DNA of 8,736 nt from Tectiglobus sp039183375 (GTDB lineage: Bacteria; Pseudomonadota; Alphaproteobacteria; Rhizobiales; Hyphomicrobiaceae). The notes below the pieces were generated by a model, which saw only the letters and a list, made by a program, of their open reading frames with translations, had not been told where the DNA came from and did not search any database. Positions 1 through 6,583 of the stretch are shown here, in pieces; the first letter of the stretch is position 1; each line of letters begins with the position of its first letter. A program made the position numbers and the translations under genes. The stretch is from contig JBCDBQ010000292.1 of assembly GCA_039183375.1 (NCBI GenBank), positions 1 to 8,736 of the forward strand, in the 5' to 3' direction.

Positions 1-3000
1 AATCAGCCTGTTCCAGACTTGAACATAATGCTTGTTGACGAAGATTTCAATTTTGGCCAGAGCCAAGCGGCTCAAGAAGCGTTGATCTCTGCCTTACCGT
101 CTCTGCGCGCTGAATTGGATCGTCTCAGTTTGAAGCGCGTCGATCTTGTGATCGATGTTCCTGGCGGCGAGCGGCAGGGCGGTTTCCGTATGGATGTGCT
201 GGGCCGCATGGAAATACTCATTGGCACAAGTCTCGACCCAGAAATGACTCTGCATCACGAGGCGATCCACGCCATGCGCGCCTTGAACCTGTTTACGGCG
301 GCGGAATGGGAAGTGTTGCAACAGGCCGCATCAAAAGGGTGGGTAGAAAAGCACGACATTGACAAGCGCTATCCTGATCTCCTGCCTTCTGAGCAGATCG
401 AGGAAGCGATTGCGGAAGAATTTGCTGCATCCGTCAAAGCACGGCGAGCGCCAGCAAGCAGCGCCATAACGCGGGTTTTCAATAAGATACATCGTTTGCT
501 GAAAGCGTTCGGAAACGCCTTGCGCGGGCAAGGTTTCCAAACCGCCGAAGACGTGTTCAACCGCGCCTTGTCGGGCGAGATCGGTGCCCGTCAACCGTTC
601 GAAGGGTTTCGTGAGGCGATAAGCAAAGATGCGCGGCAGCCGGTTCGACGCAGCGCACAGGCGCAAGCGCATGCGTCCACGTCCATGATGGGGCAGTCCG
701 CCTTTATTCCGAACCGTGGGATTTGGGACGAACTGGTACGGCAGAACAGCGGCATCTGGGCGCGTTTGCGAGGTGCAGGTGCAGCTGCATACGATCACGT
801 CGACTCTGCGCGCATTCGAATTCAGGACCGGTTCCTGCCAGTGCTACGCGCTCAAGAGGCGATCATTCGTCAAACCGGGCAGGCCTTGCCAGAAGAGCAA
901 AACGCGTATCTGGCCGAAGAGACATTCAGCGGCAAAGTCGGTCGCCACCTCTTTGAGATCGACGAAGACTACACCAAGCCGATTATTGATATCATGGCCG
1001 GTAAGAAGGGCGAGCGAGGCCTTGATCCTGATGAAGTTGGCCAGTGGCTCTATGCCCGTCACGCGATTGAACGCAACGACGCCATAGCGCAGATCAACTT
1101 GCAAATGCCTGACGGCGGTTCCGGCATGAGCAATGCAGAAGCGCAGGACATCCTTACTGACGCTGCAGCTGGTCCGAATGCCGCGCGCCTGCAAGAGATC
1201 GGACGTTTGATCGACAAGCTGCGCGAGCGAACACTCACCCTGCGCGAAAACTCCGGTCTTATTACACCGCAAGAGGCTTCGATGTGGCGCAACCAGTATC
1301 AATTCTATGTGCCGCTCAAGGGCTTTGCTGACACCGACAACAGCGAGGCGTATCTTGACATCAGTGGCGTCGGGAGACGGTTCAACACCAAGGGACCGGA
1401 GACAAAGCGCGCGTTAGGCCGTCAATCTGAGGCCTTCAATCCTCTGCAAGCGGCATTGACGCAGGCGCAGGAGGTGGCAATACGAGCGGAAAAGAACGTC
1501 GTGGGGCAGGCGCTCTATCGTCTGGCAAAAGAGAATCCATCTCCGAAATTGTGGAAGATCAAAACGCCAAAGCAAAAGCGTTTCTACAATCGCACAACTG
1601 GTCTCGTCGAATCCCGCACAGAAGATCCGATATCACTGTTCATGGACCCGAACGAAATGGCTGTGAAGGTGGCCGGAAAGGAACACCGTGTGTTGTTTCA
1701 GGATGAGCGGCTGGCGCGCTCTGCCGGATCTGTCGGTGCTGACCAAATGGGTTGGTTCATGGGGCTGATGTCGCAGGCCTCGCGCTGGTTCTCGGCGGTC
1801 AATACGATGCTTGATCCTGAATTTGTGATCCGCAACGCTGTGCGCGACATGCAGGCGGCGCAGATCAACGTTCGCAATTTCGGCAAGGATGATCGCAATG
1901 CCATTGGCAAAGCCATGCTCAAGAACTGGCCGAAAGCCTTTGTGGGTGCTTATCGCGGGCAGATGAACAAAGCGGACAGTGAGTGGACACGGTATTATAA
2001 GGAATTTGAAGCATCCGGTGCCAAGGTGTCTTTCTGGCGTTTGGAGCAACCGGAGGCTGCGCGTGAAGATCTCAAGCGCCGTCTGAACCTGAAAGGCGGC
2101 AACATAGCGCAGCGGGCGTCCAAATTCGTGCGGATATCCACCCGATACAATCCCGTGCTGGGCTTCATTGAGCGCACAAACCTCGCGGTCGACAACGCCG
2201 TTCGTCTGGCGGCATACGTGGAGGCGCGCAAGAAGGGTTGGGCAAAATCCGATGCAGCGTCTTTGTCCAAGAACATGACCGTAAATTTCAACCGCCGGGG
2301 TGAGTGGGGCGCCACGATCAACGCGCTTTATCCTTTCGCAAACGCCGGTATTCAGGGTACGCAAATTCTGTTTCGTGCGATGACCAGTCGGCGCATGGCA
2401 AAGTATGCCGCGGGTCTCGTCGGCATGGGGCTGATCCTTGATCTGGTCAATGCACAGCTGTCCGAAGAGGATGAAGACGGCGAATTGGCATATGACAAGA
2501 TCCCCGATTGGAAAAACCAGATGAACCTCACGGTGATGTTGGGACCGGAGTCGGACAACGCCGCTACATTCTGGATGCCCTACGGATACAACATGTTTCC
2601 TTATATGGGGCAGCAGATTGGCAAGATCGCGCGCGGCGTGAAAGAACCAGGTGACGCGCTCGCTGACTTTGCCAGCGCGGCTTTCGGTGCGTTCTCCCCA
2701 ATGGGCGGTCGAGACTTCCAGTCCGTCATCACGCCGACCATGCTGGACCCGATCAACGAAATGGCAATGAATGAGGATTGGTTGGGCCGTCCGATCCGGC
2801 CGGAAAACCCGTGGAATGACTACGGACCCAATGCATATAAGTATTTCAGCGGCGTTTCCGATGCATCACGAAGGGTTGCCGATGTGGCGAACCGGGCGAC
2901 TGGCGGAAGCGTTGCGGAATCTGGTTGGCTCGACGTGTCGCCGGAATACATCGATCACGCCTTTGGCTTTGTGACGGGCGGGGCAGGGCGCTTTGTAGGT

Positions 3001-3417
3001 CGGACATCGGACACGGTTGGTAAGTTGCTCCGCGGAGAGGCTGACCAGATCGAAAGTCGGAATATCCCGTTCTATCGGTCTGTTCAGTATGAAGCGGGCG
3101 ATTGGCTGGATCGCGAGCGTTATTATCGTTTCCGCGATGAGGTTAAGAGCGCGCAAGACGCCTTGAAAACATATCAGGAAGCAGGCGTTCCCGTGCCACA
3201 GAACGTGAGAAAACTGGCGTCTTTGAACAAGATGGTGAACCAGTCCGACAAGTTGTTGCGCGAGTCTCGCAAACGCAAGCGGCTGATCGAAGGGCGCGAA
3301 GATGGAAGCGACGATCAAAAGCAGCGCGCCATCAAGAGAATTGAAGAAAACAGCACTAAAGTCTATCTTAGGTTCAATAAGGCTTTCCTCGAAAGGATGG
3401 GTCCGCAAGGTGAATAG
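1..3417 (+). CDS. Large polyvalent-type phage protein with zinc-metallopeptidase motif and LPD38-like core (5' truncated)
   Basis: The reading frame is already open at base 1, so the true start is upstream; the first possible start in the window is TTG at 19, and residue numbers here count from it (1132 residues). Residues 80-84 are HEAIH, a zincin HExxH motif, and the acidic stretch EEAIAEEFA (128-136) is a plausible site for the third zinc ligand. Residues about 345-375 (YARHAIERN, then PDGGSGMSNAEA), 595-618 (LDPEFVIRNAVRDMQAA) and 755-815 (NFNRRGEWGA, PFANAGIQGT, then a hydrophobic stretch at 795-812) match from memory the conserved core and LPD38 region of large polyvalent proteins of phages and conjugative elements. 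The C-terminus is highly charged and probably helical. Such proteins are thought to enter the recipient cell with the DNA. The position just before the tail fibre fits an internal or ejected virion protein of a podovirus. The polyvalent assignment is fairly secure; protease activity and ejection are inferred. No toxin, nuclease or transglycosylase domain was recognised. Confidence 0.8.
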   Translation, partial: NQPVPDLNIMLVDEDFNFGQSQAAQEALISALPSLRAELDRLSLKRVDLVIDVPGGERQGGFRMDVLGRMEILIGTSLDPEMTLHHEAIHAMRALNLFTAAEWEVLQQAASKGWVEKHDIDKRYPDLLPSEQIEEAIAEEFAASVKARRAPASSAITRVFNKIHRLLKAFGNALRGQGFQTAEDVFNRALSGEIGARQPFEGFREAISKDARQPVRRSAQAQAHASTSMMGQSAFIPNRGIWDELVRQNSGIWARLRGAGAAAYDHVDSARIRIQDRFLPVLRAQEAIIRQTGQALPEEQNAYLAEETFSGKVGRHLFEIDEDYTKPIIDIMAGKKGERGLDPDEVGQWLYARHAIERNDAIAQINLQMPDGGSGMSNAEAQDILTDAAAGPNAARLQEIGRLIDKLRERTLTLRENSGLITPQEASMWRNQYQFYVPLKGFADTDNSEAYLDISGVGRRFNTKGPETKRALGRQSEAFNPLQAALTQAQEVAIRAEKNVVGQALYRLAKENPSPKLWKIKTPKQKRFYNRTTGLVESRTEDPISLFMDPNEMAVKVAGKEHRVLFQDERLARSAGSVGADQMGWFMGLMSQASRWFSAVNTMLDPEFVIRNAVRDMQAAQINVRNFGKDDRNAIGKAMLKNWPKAFVGAYRGQMNKADSEWTRYYKEFEASGAKVSFWRLEQPEAAREDLKRRLNLKGGNIAQRASKFVRISTRYNPVLGFIERTNLAVDNAVRLAAYVEARKKGWAKSDAASLSKNMTVNFNRRGEWGATINALYPFANAGIQGTQILFRAMTSRRMAKYAAGLVGMGLILDLVNAQLSEEDEDGELAYDKIPDWKNQMNLTVMLGPESDNAATFWMPYGYNMFPYMGQQIGKIARGVKEPGDALADFASAAFGAFSPMGGRDFQSVITPTMLDPINEMAMNEDWLGRPIRPENPWNDYGPNAYKYFSGVSDASRRVADVANRATGGSVAESGWLDVSPEYIDHAFGFVTGGAGRFVGRTSDTVGKLLRGEADQIESRNIPFYRSVQYEAGDWLDRERYYRFRDEVKSAQDALKTYQEAGVPVPQNVRKLASLNKMVNQSDKLLRESRKRKRLIEGREDGSDDQKQRAIKRIEENSTKVYLRFNKAFLERMGPQGE

Positions 3418-3661
3418 TCGGTTAATCAGTATTGTTGCATTGTGTGTTTCGCTTCTTGTTGTTTGGACAGCTTATTCAACAGGTCTTAAAGCAGGCCGCG
3501 AATCTGCTCCTGAATATTACGCTCTCCAAATGATGTTGGCTGAACAAGATTCCGAATATATTGCGTCTTTGTCGAACATAGAAACCTATGATGAGGGCGT
3601 TTGCCGCGCGATGATTGCGCTCGCCCAATCTCAAAACTCGGATCTGATCCCGGCAGAGTAA
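3410..3661 (+). CDS. Small single-span membrane protein, unknown function
   Basis: I chose the GTG at 3410, which overlaps the end of the polyvalent gene by 8 bases and has AAAGGA at 3392-3397 upstream, although the spacing is a little long. An in-frame start at 3302 would add 36 residues that merely shadow the upstream gene. The 83-residue product has one hydrophobic segment at about residues 5-22 (LISIVALCVSLLVVWTAY), then a soluble acidic tail of about 60 residues with one cysteine. There is no clear signal cleavage site or lipobox, so an anchored N-in/C-out protein is likely. I do not recognise the family. Sitting between a probable ejection protein and the tail fibre, it could be a small membrane accessory or lysis protein, but the sequence does not decide this. 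Confidence 0.65.
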   Translation: MNSRLISIVALCVSLLVVWTAYSTGLKAGRESAPEYYALQMMLAEQDSEYIASLSNIETYDEGVCRAMIALAQSQNSDLIPAE

Positions 3662-3698
3662 TTCCCGCCGCACAGCCTGAAACCGCATTGATAGTTTT

Positions 3699-3719
3699 CC
3701 CTCAGAGCAGTTTTGAGGG
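3699..3719 (+). promoter_or_regulatory. Hairpin overlapping the tail-fibre ribosome binding site
   Basis: CCCTCAGA (3699-3706) can pair with TTTGAGGG (3712-3719), with one G-T wobble and a five-base loop. The 3' arm contains the GAGG that would serve as the Shine-Dalgarno for the ATG at 3726, leaving a spacing of about six to seven bases. Folding would therefore hide the ribosome binding site of the tail-fibre gene. No T tract follows the stem on either strand, so it does not look like an intrinsic terminator. The pairing is read directly from the sequence; regulation is inferred. Confidence 0.45.
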
Positions 3720-3725
3720 TCCGGC

Positions 3726-4631
3726 ATGCCGTTCAATGGCACAACGAAGTTATTCGATCGCATCTGGGCTTTCGTAGACCAGTTTTCGAGCGACGAAGCT
3801 GTTCGCCGGTCAGACATGGACATCGCATTTAACGATGTGACAGCAGGTCTGAACGATACAAACGCCTATCTGAAAGGTTTGATTGATACTCTCGCGGCTG
3901 ACGGGGTTCTGTTCCTGGGCCTCAATGACGGCGCACCTGCGACCAACCTTAGCGGCGGCGAGCTCGTTGCTGGGAACGCCTACGTCGATCTGAACGATCT
4001 TTTTTTGTACATATACGACGGATCGCTATGGCAAGCCGTTGGCGGCGGTGGGAACTATAACGAATTCATCGACAGCCTACTGGCAGCCGCAGACGCACCT
4101 GAATTCCGCGCACTTTTGGAACTTGGTACAGCAGCGACGCTGAATCAGGCGGCTTTAATGGTTGCGTCAAACAACCTTTCGGACGTTCCCAACAAAGAGC
4201 TGGCGCTCACAAACCTTGGTGGAACGAATATTGGTCGCGCGCTTTTTCGGACGGCAAATGCGGCTGCGGCGCGTACGACCATAGGTGCTCAAATCGCGGG
4301 AAACTACGCCTTAGCCACGCAACTTGCTGAATACCGGCGGGTGGATCAGTCTTTTGTTTCGCTTGAAGCGGCGAATATTGCCGCCAATACAATTTATCAG
4401 GCACCAAACCGTCCCACGATCATCATGGTCCGAGGCTCTGCCGCTGCCGGCGGTGTGGCGATGACCGCACGCATCGGAGATACAGGCGCGGTTGCGAGCC
4501 GTGTCGTGTCGGCAACCACAATTCAAGCCAATGGGGGAGAGGGTTTCTGCTTCGCGGTGCCCGCCAACTGGTTCTACTACATCGAAACATCCAGCACATT
4601 CTCCGTTCTCACGACGCACAGGCTTTACTGA
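3726..4631 (+). CDS. Short phage tail fibre protein
   Basis: The product has 301 residues. Residues 1-50 (LFDRIWAFVDQF, then VRRSDMDIAFNDVTAGLND) resemble the N-terminal adaptor of many alphaproteobacterial phage tail fibres, which bind the particle through a helix of this kind. Residues about 119-190 hold degenerate repeats typical of fibre shafts: ADAPEFRALLELGTAA, NNLSDVPNKELALTNLG and ANAAAARTTIGA. Residues about 220-301 form a separate beta-rich C-terminal domain (APNRPTIIMVRGSAAAGG to FAVPANWFYYIET), likely the receptor-binding tip. At about 300 residues it is short for a fibre and shows no obvious chaperone or endosialidase domain. It starts after a 64-base gap, with GAGG at 3715-3718, and is coupled to the next gene through TGATG. 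It probably determines host adsorption. Confidence 0.8.
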   Translation: MPFNGTTKLFDRIWAFVDQFSSDEAVRRSDMDIAFNDVTAGLNDTNAYLKGLIDTLAADGVLFLGLNDGAPATNLSGGELVAGNAYVDLNDLFLYIYDGSLWQAVGGGGNYNEFIDSLLAAADAPEFRALLELGTAATLNQAALMVASNNLSDVPNKELALTNLGGTNIGRALFRTANAAAARTTIGAQIAGNYALATQLAEYRRVDQSFVSLEAANIAANTIYQAPNRPTIIMVRGSAAAGGVAMTARIGDTGAVASRVVSATTIQANGGEGFCFAVPANWFYYIETSSTFSVLTTHRLY

Positions 4632-5155
4632 TGGGAAATTACTTCATTCATAGCGATGGGTTTTACTTCGAGACAACTGAACCGGTTGACGAAACGCAGC
4701 CTCCATACAATGCATACACAGTTGTACCGAAGCGACCAAATCAATGGTCAACCTGGCAGCAGATCGAGACCATTTGGCAATGGGTTGAGGACACCGCGCA
4801 AAAAGCCATAGACGAACTTGCCATGGAGCGGACGACGATGGTCCCTTTCATTGCTGCTTTCGATTTAGCTCAAGCACTCGTTTCTGCCCCTGACGGCTTA
4901 TCCCTGCATTTGTTGGATCAAGTGACAACGACTATTGCGGGCGCACGAGAATTCACGCCTTACGCGCCGCTTGTCATCTGGGCAGATCGCGTGACTCAGA
5001 TCATTAGATCACACCCTGATATGGCTACATATGCCGCGACATTTGGGCTGAGTGAACTGCAAGTAGATGCGCTTTGCCGCATAGCTATGGAGATCGACGG
5101 GGAAAATAAATCGACAACAATTACTGCCCTCGTAAACGCATATGAGGCGCTGTGA
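4631..5155 (+). CDS. Hypothetical protein coupled to the tail fibre
   Basis: The ATG at 4631 shares its A with the tail-fibre stop (TGATG); only a weak AGG at 4620-4622 precedes it, so translation may depend on re-initiation. The product has 174 residues and no signal peptide or membrane span. Residues 1-60 are rich in aromatic residues and proline (NAYTVVPKRPNQWSTWQQ, then IWQWVEDTAQKAIDELAME), loosely like the start of tail-fibre assembly proteins. Residues 65-174 look mostly helical. Position directly behind a fibre gene is where fibre chaperones are often found, so that is the leading guess. No conserved domain is recognised with confidence, and a minor virion protein is equally possible. 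Confidence 0.65.
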   Translation: MGNYFIHSDGFYFETTEPVDETQPPYNAYTVVPKRPNQWSTWQQIETIWQWVEDTAQKAIDELAMERTTMVPFIAAFDLAQALVSAPDGLSLHLLDQVTTTIAGAREFTPYAPLVIWADRVTQIIRSHPDMATYAATFGLSELQVDALCRIAMEIDGENKSTTITALVNAYEAL

Positions 5156-5490
5156 TGTTGTTTGATTATCTCAAAACGCCAACCGGGTACAAGAAAGACT
5201 GGAAGCGCTACGCGCTTAACCAGATCGGCCATTTTGTACTTCCGATATTTGCGCTTTGGCTTGGTGTTCCGCTGTTTTTCGTCATTGCGATGATGATCGT
5301 GATCGAAGTGATCCAGCTTCTGCTGTTCGACGGCGAAGCGTGGGACTGCGTCGAAGATTTCGCTTTCGAAATGATGGGCGTTCTGGCGTTCCTCGTCTCG
5401 CCCTGGTTCACACTGGGCACGGCCTTGTATCTGCTGGCTGGCGCGCTGCGGCGATACAGCGAGGCTGGCTGTTTGGAGGTTTCGCGATGA
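5155..5490 (+). CDS. Integral membrane protein with VanZ-like residue pattern
   Basis: I chose the ATG at 5155, which forms a TGATG junction with the upstream stop and has GAGG at 5144-5147 seven bases before it. A GTG at 5152 is the alternative and would add one residue. The 111-residue product has a basic, soluble N-terminus (GYKKDWKRY), hydrophobic segments at about residues 25-57 (probably two close spans or a re-entrant pair) and another at about 73-98. H26, E51-x-x-Q54, D64, D68 and G75 recall the H...ExxQ...D...D...G pattern of VanZ-family proteins, which also occur as small membrane proteins, but VanZ is normally longer and the match is by eye only. It sits at the head of the lysis cassette, so a holin-like or antiholin role is also possible. 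It is certainly a membrane protein; the function is unknown. Confidence 0.7.
   Translation: MLFDYLKTPTGYKKDWKRYALNQIGHFVLPIFALWLGVPLFFVIAMMIVIEVIQLLLFDGEAWDCVEDFAFEMMGVLAFLVSPWFTLGTALYLLAGALRRYSEAGCLEVSR
5475..5480 (+). promoter_or_regulatory. Strong ribosome binding site fixing the 5487 start
   Basis: GGAGGT lies six bases before the ATG at 5487. The reading frame is open back to 5256, but that upstream part lies inside the membrane-protein gene in another frame. This site and the ATGA overlap decide the start at 5487. Confidence 0.75.
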
Positions 5491-5831
5491 CCGAGCAGTT
5501 GAAGGCATCGCTATGGAGCGACCCAATTGGCAAGCTGATTATATCCCTGCTCGCAGGTGCAGTGCTTTGGATGGCTAACACTGTCCAGCAACTCGATGCC
5601 AACGCTGCTGACAAAGAAACGCTGCAAGCTCTGACCACCAAAGTAGCAGTTCAGTCTGAGAAAATTGAGGCCATGCGGTCGGTAATCGCGGCAGCAACCG
5701 TCGATACATACACAGGCTCGCAAGCCAAGTCTGACCGTGCGCTGCTTACTCAACGCCTGCAAACTCTGTCTGATCGGCTTCGTCGCGTCGAAGACACCAT
5801 GCACGATCACAAGAAGGGATCTCCGCTATGA
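5487..5831 (+). CDS. N-anchored coiled-coil protein, candidate i-spanin (Rz-like)
   Basis: The ATG at 5487 has an excellent GGAGGT six bases upstream and overlaps the preceding stop as ATGA. The product is 114 residues. Residues about 15-31 (GKLIISLLAGAVLWMAN) form one membrane span. The remaining 80 or so residues are polar, with heptad-like stretches at about 33-66 (VQQLDANAADKETLQALTTK onwards) and 82-104 (LLTQRLQTLSDRLRRVED), ending in a basic tail. An N-terminal anchor with a periplasmic coiled coil is the architecture of inner-membrane spanins, which join a small outer-membrane lipoprotein to fuse the two membranes at the end of lysis. Location in a cassette with an endolysin and a holin supports that. 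Against it, no lipoprotein partner is visible. A general coiled-coil phage membrane protein remains possible. Confidence 0.65.
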   Translation: MTEQLKASLWSDPIGKLIISLLAGAVLWMANTVQQLDANAADKETLQALTTKVAVQSEKIEAMRSVIAAATVDTYTGSQAKSDRALLTQRLQTLSDRLRRVEDTMHDHKKGSPL

Positions 5832-6214
5832 AATCACTCATTTTGATTGCTCTGATGTGTCTTGGCGCTGCATCTGTTCGCGCCGAGGCGATGAAGCCGG
5901 AGTGCCAACCAGACGCAAACCCTGACATTCTGCGGATCGAAGCTAATTCCTACAATTCCGCGGTCGTGATGTACTTCAACAGCGAAGCGATTTGCAGCGA
6001 ATATCTTGTTGGCGATAGCCCGCACACTTTGACCGCGGATAACGGCGTCACCGTTCAAGTCACGATCTCATACCCAACCGATACCAGCGACAATCGCGAA
6101 GTTATCACGATAGAGCCTGGCGATGATCACGTGGCTTATCCACCGAAGGAAACTCTTCGAGACGGCGAAATGCGCCAAATCCTGATAATCCCAAAAACGG
6201 AGCAGATCGGATGA
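5828..6214 (+). CDS. Small exported protein, unknown function (first of a pair)
   Basis: The ATG at 5828 overlaps the previous stop as ATGA, with AGAAGG at 5812-5817 upstream. The 128-residue product begins with a good Sec signal peptide: MKS, a hydrophobic core LILIALMCLGAAS, and probable cleavage after VRA at residue 19. C11 lies inside the signal but is preceded by A-L-M, which is not a lipobox, so it should be a soluble periplasmic protein and not a lipoprotein. The mature part of about 109 residues has exactly two cysteines (C26 and C56), consistent with a disulphide, and looks beta-rich (SAVVMYFNS, VTVQVTISY, EVITIEPGDD, QILIIP). I do not recognise the family. Lying between a candidate spanin and the endolysin, it may act on the envelope or help lysis. 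It could instead modify the host periplasm earlier in infection. Confidence 0.7.
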   Translation: MKSLILIALMCLGAASVRAEAMKPECQPDANPDILRIEANSYNSAVVMYFNSEAICSEYLVGDSPHTLTADNGVTVQVTISYPTDTSDNREVITIEPGDDHVAYPPKETLRDGEMRQILIIPKTEQIG

Positions 6215-6582
6215 GACATATATTTTTAGCCGCTGCGCTGTGCATTTTGGCATCCATTGCAAGTGCGCAGGGACAATACTGTACAGCAACTGCCAAAGCA
6301 GTGAAGCACCATGAAAGTGAGGGCTTTACCAACATCGAACGCGTCAAGCGACAATCCAAATTGGATGACAGGGTATTTACTTACCGATTTTGGGTGAACA
6401 AAGATTCCAGTTTAAAGAATTGGGTGGTCACCATCTCTTTCGACGAAACAACATGCATGATCATTAAAGGGTTTTTCTTTCAGTCAATTCATTTTGTCGC
6501 ACTGGTCGACGCCGCGCGTGAACTTGTCGAGCAATCATTCCGCGAGCCCGTAAAAAACGGCGCGACAGTGAAGGAGCTATGA
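6211..6582 (+). CDS. Small exported protein, unknown function (second of a pair)
   Basis: The ATG at 6211 overlaps the previous stop as ATGA, with GGAG at 6199-6202 eight bases upstream. The product is 123 residues, with a textbook Sec signal peptide (MRH, then IFLAAALCILASIASA) and likely cleavage after ASA at residue 19. C11 in the signal has A-A-L before it and is a poor lipobox. The mature protein of about 104 residues again has two cysteines (C24, C82), so one disulphide is plausible. It contains beta-like strands (RVFTYRFWVN, NWVVTISFDE, CMIIKGFFF) and a helical C-terminus. The stretch 6361-6480 is clearly AT-richer than the genes around it (about 46 G+C of 120 by hand count), which hints at a different origin. 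No family was recognised. Its place directly before the endolysin suggests a periplasmic role in lysis or envelope interaction. Confidence 0.7.
   Translation: MRHIFLAAALCILASIASAQGQYCTATAKAVKHHESEGFTNIERVKRQSKLDDRVFTYRFWVNKDSSLKNWVVTISFDETTCMIIKGFFFQSIHFVALVDAARELVEQSFREPVKNGATVKEL
6571..6576 (+). promoter_or_regulatory. Ribosome binding site supporting the GTG start of the endolysin
   Basis: AAGGAG is seven bases before the GTG at 6584, inside the last codons of the preceding gene. No in-frame ATG lies nearby and the product begins in the right place for a GH108 domain, so the GTG start is well supported. Confidence 0.7.
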
Positions 6583-6583
6583 G

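Noticed and set aside
1633..2364. Long open frame of 243 codons on the minus strand inside the polyvalent gene
   Set aside because: It lies fully within a well-supported plus-strand gene, has no recognisable motif or convincing ribosome binding site, and reads as low-complexity antisense of the coding frame.
3689..3717. Possible sigma70-type promoter in the gap before the tail fibre (TTGATA)
   Set aside because: No acceptable -10 box lies at the right spacing, and the bases there belong to the hairpin and Shine-Dalgarno.
4000..4007. Run of seven T bases ending in G in the tail-fibre gene, in phase as T TTT TTG, a possible -1 slippery site
   Set aside because: The -1 frame reaches a stop about 17 codons later, there is no obvious stimulatory structure, and truncating a fibre in this way has no clear purpose.
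5256..5486. Upstream extension of the coiled-coil gene back to 5256
   Set aside because: This part lies inside the membrane-protein gene in another frame, is arginine-rich like a shadow frame, and the start at 5487 has a far better ribosome binding site.
5828..5890. First exported protein as a lipoprotein, because of C11 in the signal region
   Set aside because: The residues before C11 are A-L-M, not a lipobox, and a good signal peptidase I site (VRA) follows at residue 19.
5737..5925. Possible embedded o-spanin in another frame at the end of the candidate i-spanin gene (62 codons, cysteine-rich start)
   Set aside because: It starts with GTG without a good ribosome binding site, has no basic-plus-hydrophobic signal and no lipobox, and the cysteines look like a by-product of the frame shift.
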